From an uncultured Desulfobacter sp. (GTDB lineage: Bacteria; Desulfobacterota; Desulfobacteria; Desulfobacterales; Desulfobacteraceae), in assembly GCF_963666145.1 (NCBI RefSeq), contig NZ_OY762614.1, positions 682,001 to 746,000 of the forward strand: a stretch of 64,000 nucleotides of DNA, in the 5' to 3' direction. Below, piece after piece: positions 1 to 6,991 of the stretch. Each line of letters opens with the position of its first letter. Position 1 is the stretch's first letter. Position numbers and translations under genes: made by a program. The notes beneath the pieces were generated by a model that was not told where the DNA came from, searched no databases, and was given only the letters and a program-made list of their open reading frames with translations.

Positions 1-351
1 TCATGCGCACAAAAAGAAAGTTTTGAAAAATATGGGGTTTCCCATGGGAAATGCATAGATGATGAGCTTATATCAAAAATAATTAATAATCGGTTGGAGA
101 TCGCTAAGGATAAAAATCAAAGAGATCAGTGCGGGTGTGTATCAAGTGTTGATATAGGGACATACAATACATGTAAAAATTTTTGCAGGTATTGCTATGC
201 AAATTATAGCGAAAAAACTGTATTAAAAAACATTGAAAACCACGATACTACATCCCCCCTCATTACTGGAATCCCTCATGGTCATGAAAAAATTACCGAT
301 CGGAAAATAATGAAAAATAAATCAGTTCAAATGAATCTTTTTGGTAAATAA
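1..351 (+). CDS. DUF1848-family protein, C-terminal part
   Basis: The reading frame is open from base 1 and stops at 349-351, so only about the last 116 residues are present; the start lies left of the window. A segment reading DIGTYNTC followed by [10 protein letters not shown], preceded by a CGC triplet, matches the conserved C-terminal cysteine region of DUF1848 proteins, which resembles a metal or Fe-S binding site. The function of the family is not established. The stop codon is 3 bp before an attC R'' box (354), so this is the gene of an integron cassette in the same orientation as the cassettes to its right. It is AT-rich compared with the core genes further right, as cassette genes often are. 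Confidence 0.75.
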   Translation, partial: SCAQKESFEKYGVSHGKCIDDELISKIINNRLEIAKDKNQRDQCGCVSSVDIGTYNTCKNFCRYCYANYSEKTVLKNIENHDTTSPLITGIPHGHEKITDRKIMKNKSVQMNLFGK

Positions 352-358
352 ATGCCCA

Positions 359-2271
359 ATCGGGATAGGACTCCCCATCACTGAGGAGCCCTCCCACACC
401 ACCCGGCATACGGATCGCGTACCAGGGCGGTTCGGCTGATTTTAGGAATCAGTTCCCGGGCAGATATAATCCTTGATCAATAAAATATCGTTCAGGCATG
501 GCAATGGCCACCCATTTGACTTTGCTCATGTGCCAGTACTTTTTGCGAGCATTGCCGCAAAGCATGGCATCTTGGTGAGCAATACCAAGTTTCTCAAGAT
601 TCCGAACCCTGGTTTTGGGATTTTTCCATTGTTTCCAGACAAGACTTCGCAGCCTTCGCATTATCCAGATTTTGAGACCTTTGAGGAAGGATTTGGCCTC
701 TGTAAGCTGGAAGTAATTCCACCATCCCCGAAAGTATTGGTTCAGTTCCTGGATAACCTGCCAAAGGCTTTTGCCCCGCTTGCGGCTGGTTAATTCCCGG
801 ACTTTGTCCTTGAACCGTTTCATGCTCTTGGCATGAATCCGGATTTTTGACTGTCCACACATTTGGAAATATGTGAATCCGAGAAATTTGCGTAACCACG
901 GTCTGCTGACAGCACTTTTGTCCTGGTTTACTTTGAGCTTGAGTTTCACAGTCAAAAATTTGGTGATACTCTGCATAACCCTTTCGGCTGCTTTCCGGCT
1001 TTTGCAAAAGATCATAAAATCATCGGCATAACGGACATATCGGTGCCTTCGTTTCTCAAGTTCCTTATCCAGCTCATCAAGAACGATGTTGGACAGCAAA
1101 GGAGGTAGCGGGCCTCCCTGGGGAGTCCCTTCTTCCGTTGGAACCATAACGCCTGAGTTCATTACACCGGATCTTAGATATTGCCGTATTACCTTTAATA
1201 CGCGTTTATCCTTGATTCTGCCGGCGAGTCTGCTCATCAGGCGGTCGTGCGAAACTCGGTCGAAAAATTTGGACAGGTCCATGTCTACGACATATGTATA
1301 ACCCTCGACCATATACCTCTTACCCTGCATCACCGCATCGTGTGCGGATCTGTCGGGCCTGAATCCATAGCTGTATTCAGAGAAAAAAGGTTCCCACACC
1401 TGTTCCAGGATTTGGGCTATGGCCTGCTGTATAAACCGGTCAAGTACCGTGGGTATTCCAAGTAAACGGACACCGCCGTCCGGTTTGGGGATCTCCTTGC
1501 GTTTCACCGGCAGCGGTTTATGCTTACAGTTAAGCAGGTCTTGTTCAATTTCAGGCCAGTGCTTTGCCAGGTAATTCCCGAGTTGGCCGGTTTTCATACC
1601 GTCTACCCCGGGGGCACCTTTGTTCGCACAAACCTGTTTCCATGCCCGGATAATGTTGTTGCGCTCAAGGATCATTTCCATTAACCGGTCGTTGTTTCCC
1701 AGACTTTCGGCAATCTGTGACGCTGGGAACAGTTCCATCTGCTGTGGCCGTCTGTTCACAAGTACACACCTCCTATTTGTCATAATCATTTACCCGGACC
1801 TTTCGGCCCAGGCACCGTTCAGGCCTTTACCGGGGTGAGGCCTCCCCGTCTTTAGGGGGCTCGTTTCCTCCGGCTACTATGCCTTCTGCTGACTTCTCCC
1901 ATGCGGTCAGGACCGGTTACCCGGCCCTCAGCCGTTTTTGGCACAGGGGAGATCTCCCGGGGTAAACACATGTCTTTCAGTACGTGAATGCCGGGTTTAC
2001 GGACATACCCTGTAATGGATAGAGGACTTTACCTTGTTGTGCAGGCTCGTCCCGGTATGTGCGCCTCATACCCGATTTCTGTTCGTCACCCCGTACTTTT
2101 GCGGTGCCCTGCCTCGGCAGGACGGCTTCCTTCAGAAGTACCGTCACCGGTACCCCGTTGCCATACCACTACACCCTTCGCCTCCATCAGGCTGGGTCTA
2201 AGACTTGCCAAATGTATTGGAATTCTATACATTTGACTCACTTTTAAGAACATGTGCCGTGCCCGGCACAC
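359..2271 (-). mobile_element. Group IIC-attC intron, copy 1 (full length)
   Basis: A 1913-bp element on the minus strand. It starts GTGTGCC at 2271 and ends CCCGAT at 359, matching the GUGYG...AY rule. A domain V-like hairpin characteristic of class IIC (reverse strand of about 376-425, containing ACGCGATCCGTATGCCGGG) lies before the 3' end. The encoded reverse transcriptase lacks an HNH endonuclease domain. It lies in the bottom strand of an attC R'' box, with 5' exon ending TTTTGT and 3' exon starting TGGGC. It is nearly identical to copy 2 and has the same length. Confidence 0.88.
449..1759 (-). CDS. ltrA: Group II intron reverse transcriptase/maturase (copy 1)
   Basis: Intron-encoded protein that splices its intron and reverse-transcribes it at the target. 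Visible parts: RT blocks with IPKPDGGVRLLGIP, GFRPDRSAHDA, the YADD catalytic motif (RYVRYADDFMIF), a maturase domain X, and the C-terminal YWHMSKVKWVAIA region seen in IIC proteins; no HNH domain. The start is placed at GTG 1759, which follows a perfect AGGAGGT Shine-Dalgarno sequence by 8 nt; an upstream ATG at 1789 has no such site. The product is about 436 aa. Copy 1 differs from copies 2 and 3 by Ser to Pro in the conserved GTPQGGPLSPLLSN block (base 1105), which may impair activity. Confidence 0.88.
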   Translation of the reverse strand: MNRRPQQMELFPASQIAESLGNNDRLMEMILERNNIIRAWKQVCANKGAPGVDGMKTGQLGNYLAKHWPEIEQDLLNCKHKPLPVKRKEIPKPDGGVRLLGIPTVLDRFIQQAIAQILEQVWEPFFSEYSYGFRPDRSAHDAVMQGKRYMVEGYTYVVDMDLSKFFDRVSHDRLMSRLAGRIKDKRVLKVIRQYLRSGVMNSGVMVPTEEGTPQGGPLPPLLSNIVLDELDKELEKRRHRYVRYADDFMIFCKSRKAAERVMQSITKFLTVKLKLKVNQDKSAVSRPWLRKFLGFTYFQMCGQSKIRIHAKSMKRFKDKVRELTSRKRGKSLWQVIQELNQYFRGWWNYFQLTEAKSFLKGLKIWIMRRLRSLVWKQWKNPKTRVRNLEKLGIAHQDAMLCGNARKKYWHMSKVKWVAIAMPERYFIDQGLYLPGN

Positions 2272-2405
2272 ACAAAACGCTGGAGAGGGACCAGGCTTAC
2301 TGCGCGGCCTTTCGGAAGTCCAAGGTTCAGGAAAAGTTAACTTTTTATAGGAAGTTTTGGGGTTTAAAAGCCTGGCCCCTCAGCTCCCCGTTGGGCCAAA
2401 AAAAC

Positions 2406-2942
2406 ATGAGAAAAACAATTATTGTTGATGGTGTTTCAAGCGCAGGTTGCACAAGCCTTGTGAAAAAATTTTGTGAATTAACTAATGAAGAATACCAAAG
2501 ACTTCACGTTGATGAATTTACTACCGGACTTCCAAAGGATGTGCAGGAACGTCGCAACTCAGATAAGGGATGGACTGAAATCACTATCGCCTTCAACCAT
2601 CATATCGTTTCTGTTCTAAAGCAATATGATAAAGTTATCGCAGAAACACTCTATAAACTACCATTAACTAGAAATCATCTTTTTAATATTCTCGGGCGAG
2701 AAAATATATTTTATGTCCAAATGTTTTGTGGTCTTGAAGAACTTGAACGGCGTGAGGTGATACGTGGAGACAGGCCAAAGGGATTGGCTCGAAGTCAATT
2801 TAGTGATGTATACTCATTCAGTGAATATGACATTCAGTTAGATTCAAGTAACTTAACTCTAGAGAAATGCTGTACAATACTTTTGGAAAAAGTGTCCAGC
2901 CCATCATATCTATCTGACCATAAAAACCGGGCGTCGGATTGA
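2406..2942 (+). CDS. Chloramphenicol phosphotransferase-like protein (cassette gene)
   Basis: 178-aa protein. The N-terminal IIVDGVSSAGCTS resembles the P-loop of chloramphenicol 3-O-phosphotransferase-like kinases (usually GGSSAGKS), and a later block ELERREVIRGDRPKGLARSQF matches their conserved GDR region. The P-loop lysine is replaced by cysteine, so ATP binding or catalysis may be altered or lost. The ATG lies only 10 bp after the cassette junction and has no clear ribosome site, so translation may depend on cassette readthrough. The methyltransferase gene follows 32 bp downstream in the same cassette with no attC between them. Resistance activity is not shown; the substrate is unknown. 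Confidence 0.6.
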   Translation: MRKTIIVDGVSSAGCTSLVKKFCELTNEEYQRLHVDEFTTGLPKDVQERRNSDKGWTEITIAFNHHIVSVLKQYDKVIAETLYKLPLTRNHLFNILGRENIFYVQMFCGLEELERREVIRGDRPKGLARSQFSDVYSFSEYDIQLDSSNLTLEKCCTILLEKVSSPSYLSDHKNRASD

Positions 2943-2974
2943 AATGCTAGACTAATGAATGGGGAATTAAATAT

Positions 2975-3628
2975 ATGAGTTCGCAACTAATCAAAAACTG
3001 GGATGACCTATACGAAGGGGATGGAATTCCTCAGTGGGAGGATCTTGATTTCAATTCTCAATTCTGTGATTTTGTTTCTGGGCACGCAACAGGAGAAATG
3101 CGCATTCTTGAATTGGGAGCTGGGCTAGGTCATAATGCCATACATTTGGCTAGGCAGGGATTAAACATTATAGCTTCAGATATTTCAAATAATGCTATGG
3201 AACGGTGTCAATCCTTGGCCAGAAAAAGCAACGTTCCATTAGAGTCTCGAGTGATTGATATTTGCAATATAACTGGCAATGAAGGCCTATTTGATATGAT
3301 CTATGAAAAGGGCTGCTGGCATTCATTCTTTGACGACAACTATAGGGAACAATTTGTCACAGCTGTATTCTCACTGTTAAAAGAAAATGGATATTGGGTC
3401 AGTTCCTCTGGATCTGCAGATAATGATGACGACCCAAACGATCCTGACCTAGAAACCTATCCAAGATTAACTTTGCAACAAATATCAAAGGCTTCAGAAG
3501 AGCATTTCAAGATCAAGAAAGTCCAAACTGGATGGTATGGAGGAAATAGAGTGAACTTTCAGACATGGGAGTGTTTATTTCAAAAACGGCCCAACAAAAA
3601 AATGCACCAGACGCAAAAGCGCTGGTGA
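2975..3628 (+). CDS. Class I SAM-dependent methyltransferase (cassette gene)
   Basis: 217 aa. SAM-binding motif I reads ILELGAGLGHNAIHLA at about residues 44-59; an acidic motif II (IASDIS) and DMIYEKGCWHSF follow. This layout resembles the TehB/thiopurine S-methyltransferase-like group, which methylates small molecules; the substrate here cannot be read from sequence. The coding region runs through the R'' box of attC B, and its stop (3626-3628) is inside that attC, so the last 12 or so residues are encoded by the recombination site. It is the second gene of a two-gene cassette and is not preceded by an attC of its own. Confidence 0.75.
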   Translation: MSSQLIKNWDDLYEGDGIPQWEDLDFNSQFCDFVSGHATGEMRILELGAGLGHNAIHLARQGLNIIASDISNNAMERCQSLARKSNVPLESRVIDICNITGNEGLFDMIYEKGCWHSFFDDNYREQFVTAVFSLLKENGYWVSSSGSADNDDDPNDPDLETYPRLTLQQISKASEEHFKIKKVQTGWYGGNRVNFQTWECLFQKRPNKKMHQTQKRW

Positions 3629-3642
3629 TTTCACCGTTAAAT
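3589..3642 (+). repeat. attC site B (intact)
   Basis: A 54-bp site. R'' GCCCAAC is at 3589-3595 and R' GTTAAAT at 3636-3642. The inner arms ATGCACCAGACGC and GCGCTGGTGATTTC pair around an AAAA loop. R'' is the complement of the TTGGGC that opens the same cassette at 2391, as expected when a cassette carries its own attC, while R' belongs to the next cassette. Unlike sites A, C and D it has no intron, although its bottom strand offers the same TTTGT/TGGGC sequence. Confidence 0.88.
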
Positions 3643-3657
3643 GTACAAGGAGATCAC

Positions 3658-3972
3658 GTGTCATATTGGGTAAATCATTTAATGGGCAACTCAGACGTAG
3701 AGTTTCCACTTGGATCTCTACCGGAGCTATATGCTGAGTTATCCGAAGCAAATCAAGAGCACACCGATGTATCACTTACGCATGAATCTGAGTGGTGCCT
3801 CTCAGCGTTCTCATCTGGCCTTCTTGTTTGGGAGAATGTGTCAGGCGAAGGCGAGCCTCAGCATATGGTTAATGTTCCAAAAGAGAAAACAATAGAGCTA
3901 TGGTCTCTTTTGGCTAGTGGCTCAATTGACGCAATAAACAATGAGAGTTGGCTTTCTGGTTATGGCAACTAA
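3658..3972 (+). CDS. Hypothetical cassette protein
   Basis: 104 aa, starting at GTG 3658, 6-7 nt after an AAGGAG ribosome site at 3647-3652. The start agrees with the cassette boundary at 3637. The protein is acidic and tryptophan-rich, with no signal peptide or membrane segment; recognisable pieces are SEWCLSAFSSGLLVWENV and KTIELWSLLASGSI. I do not recognise the family. Its stop is 3 bp before the R'' box (ATTTA at 3976), the typical tight fit of a cassette gene. Size and charge resemble immunity-type proteins often found in cassettes, but that is inference only. Confidence 0.6.
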   Translation: MSYWVNHLMGNSDVEFPLGSLPELYAELSEANQEHTDVSLTHESEWCLSAFSSGLLVWENVSGEGEPQHMVNVPKEKTIELWSLLASGSIDAINNESWLSGYGN

Positions 3973-3980
3973 AACATTTA

Positions 3981-5893
3981 ATCGGGATAGGACTCCCCAT
4001 CACTGAGGAGCCCTCCCACACCACCCGGCATACGGATCGCGTACCAGGGCGGTTCGGCTGATTTTAGGAATCAGTTCCCGGGCAGATATAATCCTTGATC
4101 AATAAAATATCGTTCAGGCATGGCAATGGCCACCCATTTGACTTTGCTCATGTGCCAGTACTTTTTGCGAGCATTGCCGCAAAGCATGGCATCTTGGTGA
4201 GCAATACCAAGTTTCTCAAGATTCCGAACCCTGGTTTTGGGATTTTTCCATTGTTTCCAGACAAGACTTCGCAGCCTTCGCATTATCCAGATTTTGAGAC
4301 CTTTGAGGAAGGATTTGGCCTCTGTAAGCTGGAAGTAATTCCACCATCCCCGAAAGTATTGGTTCAGTTCCTGGATAACCTGCCAAAGGCTTTTGCCCCG
4401 CTTGCGGCTGGTTAATTCCCGGACTTTGTCCTTGAACCGTTTCATGCTCTTGGCATGAATCCGGATTTTTGACTGTCCACACATTTGGAAATATGTGAAT
4501 CCGAGAAATTTGCGTAACCACGGTCTGCTGACAGCACTTTTGTCCTGGTTTACTTTGAGCTTGAGTTTCACAGTCAAAAATTTGGTGATACTCTGCATAA
4601 CCCTTTCGGCTGCTTTCCGGCTTTTGCAAAAGATCATAAAATCATCGGCATAACGGACATATCGGTGCCTTCGTTTCTCAAGTTCCTTATCCAGCTCATC
4701 AAGAACGATGTTGGACAGCAAAGGAGATAGCGGGCCTCCCTGGGGAGTCCCTTCTTCCGTTGGAACCATAACGCCTGAGTTCATTACACCGGATCTTAGA
4801 TATTGCCGTATTACCTTTAATACGCGTTTATCCTTGATTCTGCCGGCGAGTCTGCTCATCAGGCGGTCGTGCGAAACTCGGTCGAAAAATTTGGACAGGT
4901 CCATGTCTACGACATATGTATAACCCTCGACCATATACCTCTTACCCTGCATCACCGCATCGTGTGCGGATCTGTCGGGCCTGAATCCATAGCTGTATTC
5001 AGAGAAAAAAGGTTCCCACACCTGTTCCAGGATTTGGGCTATGGCCTGCTGTATAAACCGGTCAAGTACCGTGGGTATTCCAAGTAAACGGACACCGCCG
5101 TCCGGTTTGGGGATCTCCTTGCGTTTCACCGGCAGCGGTTTATGCTTACAGTTAAGCAGGTCTTGTTCAATTTCAGGCCAGTGCTTTGCCAGGTAATTCC
5201 CGAGTTGGCCGGTTTTCATACCGTCTACCCCGGGGGCACCTTTGTTCGCACAAACCTGTTTCCATGCCCGGATAATGTTGTTGCGCTCAAGGATCATTTC
5301 CATTAACCGGTCGTTGTTTCCCAGACTTTCGGCAATCTGTGACGCTGGGAACAGTTCCATCTGCTGTGGCCGTCTGTTCACAAGTACACACCTCCTATTT
5401 GTCATAATCATTTACCCGGACCTTTCGGCCCAGGCACCGTTCAGGCCTTTACCGGGGTGAGGCCTCCCCGTCTTTAGGGGGCTCGTTTCCTCCGGCTACT
5501 ATGCCTTCTGCTGACTTCTCCCATGCGGTCAGGACCGGTTACCCGGCCCTCAGCCGTTTTTGGCACAGGGGAGATCTCCCGGGGTAAACACATGTCTTTC
5601 AGTACGTGAATGCCGGGTTTACGGACATACCCTGTAATGGATAGAGGACTTTACCTTGTTGTGCAGGCTCGTCCCGGTATGTGCGCCTCATACCCGATTT
5701 CTGTTCGTCACCCCGTACTTTTGCGGTGCCCTGCCTCGGCAGGACGGCTTCCTTCAGAAGTACCGTCACCGGTACCCCGTTGCCAGACCACTACACCCTT
5801 CGCCTCCATCAGGCTGGGTCTAAGACTTGCCAAATGTATTGGAATTCTATACATTTGACTCACTTTTAAGAACATGTGCCGTGCCCGGCACAC
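3981..5893 (-). mobile_element. Group IIC-attC intron, copy 2 (full length)
   Basis: 1913 bp, the same length and almost the same sequence as copy 1, with ends GTGTGCC (5893) and CCCGAT (3981). I saw only a few base differences by eye (for example 4727 versus 1105, and 5786 versus 2164). It is inserted in attC C, again between RYYYA and AC of R'' on the bottom strand, with 5' exon ending GCTTGT and 3' exon starting TAAAT. The exons share only the short TTGT/T with copy 1, so this is an independent insertion and not a segmental duplication. Confidence 0.88.
4071..5381 (-). CDS. ltrA: Group II intron reverse transcriptase/maturase (copy 2)
   Basis: About 436 aa from GTG 5381, which follows AGGAGGT. 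Motifs are as in copy 1, including the YADD active site, but the RT block keeps the consensus GTPQGGPLSPLLSN serine. This makes copy 2 the best candidate for the active source of the maturase, able to act on copies 1 and 2. No HNH endonuclease domain is present, so insertion would use single-stranded or replicating target DNA, as known for class IIC introns. Confidence 0.9.
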   Translation of the reverse strand: MNRRPQQMELFPASQIAESLGNNDRLMEMILERNNIIRAWKQVCANKGAPGVDGMKTGQLGNYLAKHWPEIEQDLLNCKHKPLPVKRKEIPKPDGGVRLLGIPTVLDRFIQQAIAQILEQVWEPFFSEYSYGFRPDRSAHDAVMQGKRYMVEGYTYVVDMDLSKFFDRVSHDRLMSRLAGRIKDKRVLKVIRQYLRSGVMNSGVMVPTEEGTPQGGPLSPLLSNIVLDELDKELEKRRHRYVRYADDFMIFCKSRKAAERVMQSITKFLTVKLKLKVNQDKSAVSRPWLRKFLGFTYFQMCGQSKIRIHAKSMKRFKDKVRELTSRKRGKSLWQVIQELNQYFRGWWNYFQLTEAKSFLKGLKIWIMRRLRSLVWKQWKNPKTRVRNLEKLGIAHQDAMLCGNARKKYWHMSKVKWVAIAMPERYFIDQGLYLPGN

Positions 5894-5984
5894 ACAAGCA
5901 CCTGCACCGGAAAACCAAAAGCGCCGCTTCGCTCTGCTTTTGTTTTCCGGTGAGGTGAGCGTTATCTGCCGAGAGGAAATATTT

Positions 5985-6188
5985 ATGACCACCACAGAAG
6001 AAAAAAACATGTTGCAGCATATGAAACAAATAGCGAGCAATACAGGAGGAATTGATTTCTTCCTGCTCATTATTATGATTGTGTCTATCGTATCCTGTAA
6101 TAAGTTAGATTCAATTCAAGAGTTATTACAGGAACGGCAGAAGCAAGAAATCGTTACAGATAATCGGGATAGGACTCCCCATCACTGA
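5985..6188 (+). CDS. Small single-pass membrane peptide (cassette gene)
   Basis: ATG 5985 follows a GAGAGGAAA ribosome-site region at 5971-5979, and the gene begins 18 bp after the R' box of attC C. The product has a short soluble N-terminus, one hydrophobic helix (FFLLIIMIVSIVSC, about residues 26-39) and a charged tail (LLQERQKQEIV). The last 8-9 residues up to the stop at 6188 are encoded by intron copy 3, which cut the cassette end at 6162, so the original C-terminus has probably changed. The function is not recognisable. Small membrane proteins are frequent in integron cassettes. Confidence 0.5.
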   Translation: MTTTEEKNMLQHMKQIASNTGGIDFFLLIIMIVSIVSCNKLDSIQELLQERQKQEIVTDNRDRTPHH

Positions 6189-6979
6189 GGAGCCCTCCCA
6201 CACCACCCGGCATACGGATCGCGTACCAGGGCGGTTCGGCTGATTTTAGGAATCAGTTCCCGGGCAGATATAATCCTTGATCAATAAAATATCGTTCAGG
6301 CATGGCAATGGCCACCCATTTGACTTTGCTCATGTGCCAGTACTTTTTGCGAGCATTGCCGCAAAGCATGGCATCTTGGTGAGCAATACCAAGTTTCTCA
6401 AGATTCCGAACCCTGGTTTTGGGATTTTTCCATTGTTTCCAGACAAGACTTCGCAGCCTTCGCATTATCCAGATTTTGAGACCTTTGAGGAAGGATTTGG
6501 CCTCTGTAAGCTGGAAGTAATTCCACCATCCCCGAAAGTATTGGTTCAATTCCTGGATAACCTGCCAAAGGCTTTTGCCCCGCTTGCGGCTTGTTAATTC
6601 CCGGACTTTGTCCTTGAACCGTTTCATGCTCTTGGCATGAATCCGGATTTTTGACTGTCCACACATTTGGAAATATGTGAATCCGAGAAATTTGCGTAAC
6701 CACGGTCTGCTGACAGCACTTTTGTCCTGGTTTACTTTGAGCTTGAGTTTCACAGTCAAAAATTTGGTGATACTCTGCATAACCCTTTCGGCTGCTTTCC
6801 GGCTTTTGCAAAAGATCATAAAATCATCGGCATAACGGACATATCGGTGCCTTCGTTTCTCAAGTTCCTTATCCAGCTCATCAAGAACGATGTTGGACAG
6901 CAAAGGAGATAGCGGGCCTCCCTGGGGAGTCCCTTCTTCCGTTGGAACCATAACGCCTGAGTTCATTACACCGGATCTT
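6163..6979 (-). mobile_element. Group IIC-attC intron, copy 3 (5'-truncated)
   Basis: The 3' half of the same intron, ending CCCGAT at 6163 after AGATA (6158-6162). That pentamer is the start of an R'' box (AGATAAC) complementary to the GTTATCT at 5961, so attC D was here. Similarity to copies 1 and 2 stops at about 6979; the 5' half of the intron, the rest of attC D and any later cassettes are missing. TnpREP-type repeats start at once at the break. Confidence 0.88.
6253..6979 (-). pseudogene. Group II intron reverse transcriptase, truncated copy 3
   Basis: Only the C-terminal half of the reverse transcriptase remains: from VMNSGVMVPTEEGTPQGG through YADD and domain X to the normal stop. 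The N-terminal RT blocks and the start region are gone with the 5' half of the intron. The remaining frame is intact, and the GTPQGGPLSPLLSN serine is present, so it came from a functional copy. It cannot support splicing or retrohoming by itself. Confidence 0.85.
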
Positions 6980-6991
6980 TAAAGGGGTCTA

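Larger units (their letters stand above)
354..2396 (+). repeat. attC site A, interrupted by group II intron copy 1
   Basis: Removing the intron (359-2271) joins GCCCA (354-358) to AC (2272-2273), giving GCCCAAC, a perfect R'' box (RYYYAAC). The matching R' box GTTGGGC is at 2390-2396 and is its exact complement. The arms between them pair imperfectly: GAGGGACCAGGCTT (about 2283-2297) against the reverse complement of AAGCCTGGCCCCTC (2368-2382). The spliced-out site is about 130 bp, a long attC. It closes the DUF1848 cassette and, after G2390, opens the next one. Confidence 0.85.
3976..5967 (+). repeat. attC site C, interrupted by group II intron copy 2
   Basis: Joining ATTTA (3976-3980) to AC (5894-5895) restores the R'' box ATTTAAC, the complement of the GTTAAAT that opens this cassette at 3636. 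R' is GTTATCT at 5961-5967. The arms pair well: GGAAAACCAAAAGC (about 5907-5920) with GCTTTTGTTTTCC (about 5937-5949), and CACCTGCACCGG with CCGGTGAGGTG, with one extra base on the left arm as is usual for attC. About 79 bp without the intron. Confidence 0.87.

Noticed and set aside
473..2236. Several open frames of 60-106 codons on the plus strand across intron copy 1 (and the same in copies 2 and 3)
   Set aside because: They lie opposite the reverse transcriptase or in intron RNA domains, repeat with the intron, and have no ribosome sites or protein features.
2205..2405. Upstream extension of the CPT-like gene to 2205
   Set aside because: It would start inside the intron and run through the attC; the P-loop start at 2406 just after the cassette junction fits better.
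2406..2942. Calling the cassette kinase an antibiotic-resistance gene
   Set aside because: Similarity is to the general CPT fold only, and the P-loop lysine is missing; activity cannot be claimed.
2940..2975. A hidden attC between the CPT-like and methyltransferase genes
   Set aside because: No RYYYAAC/GTTRRRY pair or inverted arms exist in the 32-bp spacer, and the cassette ends already match each other.
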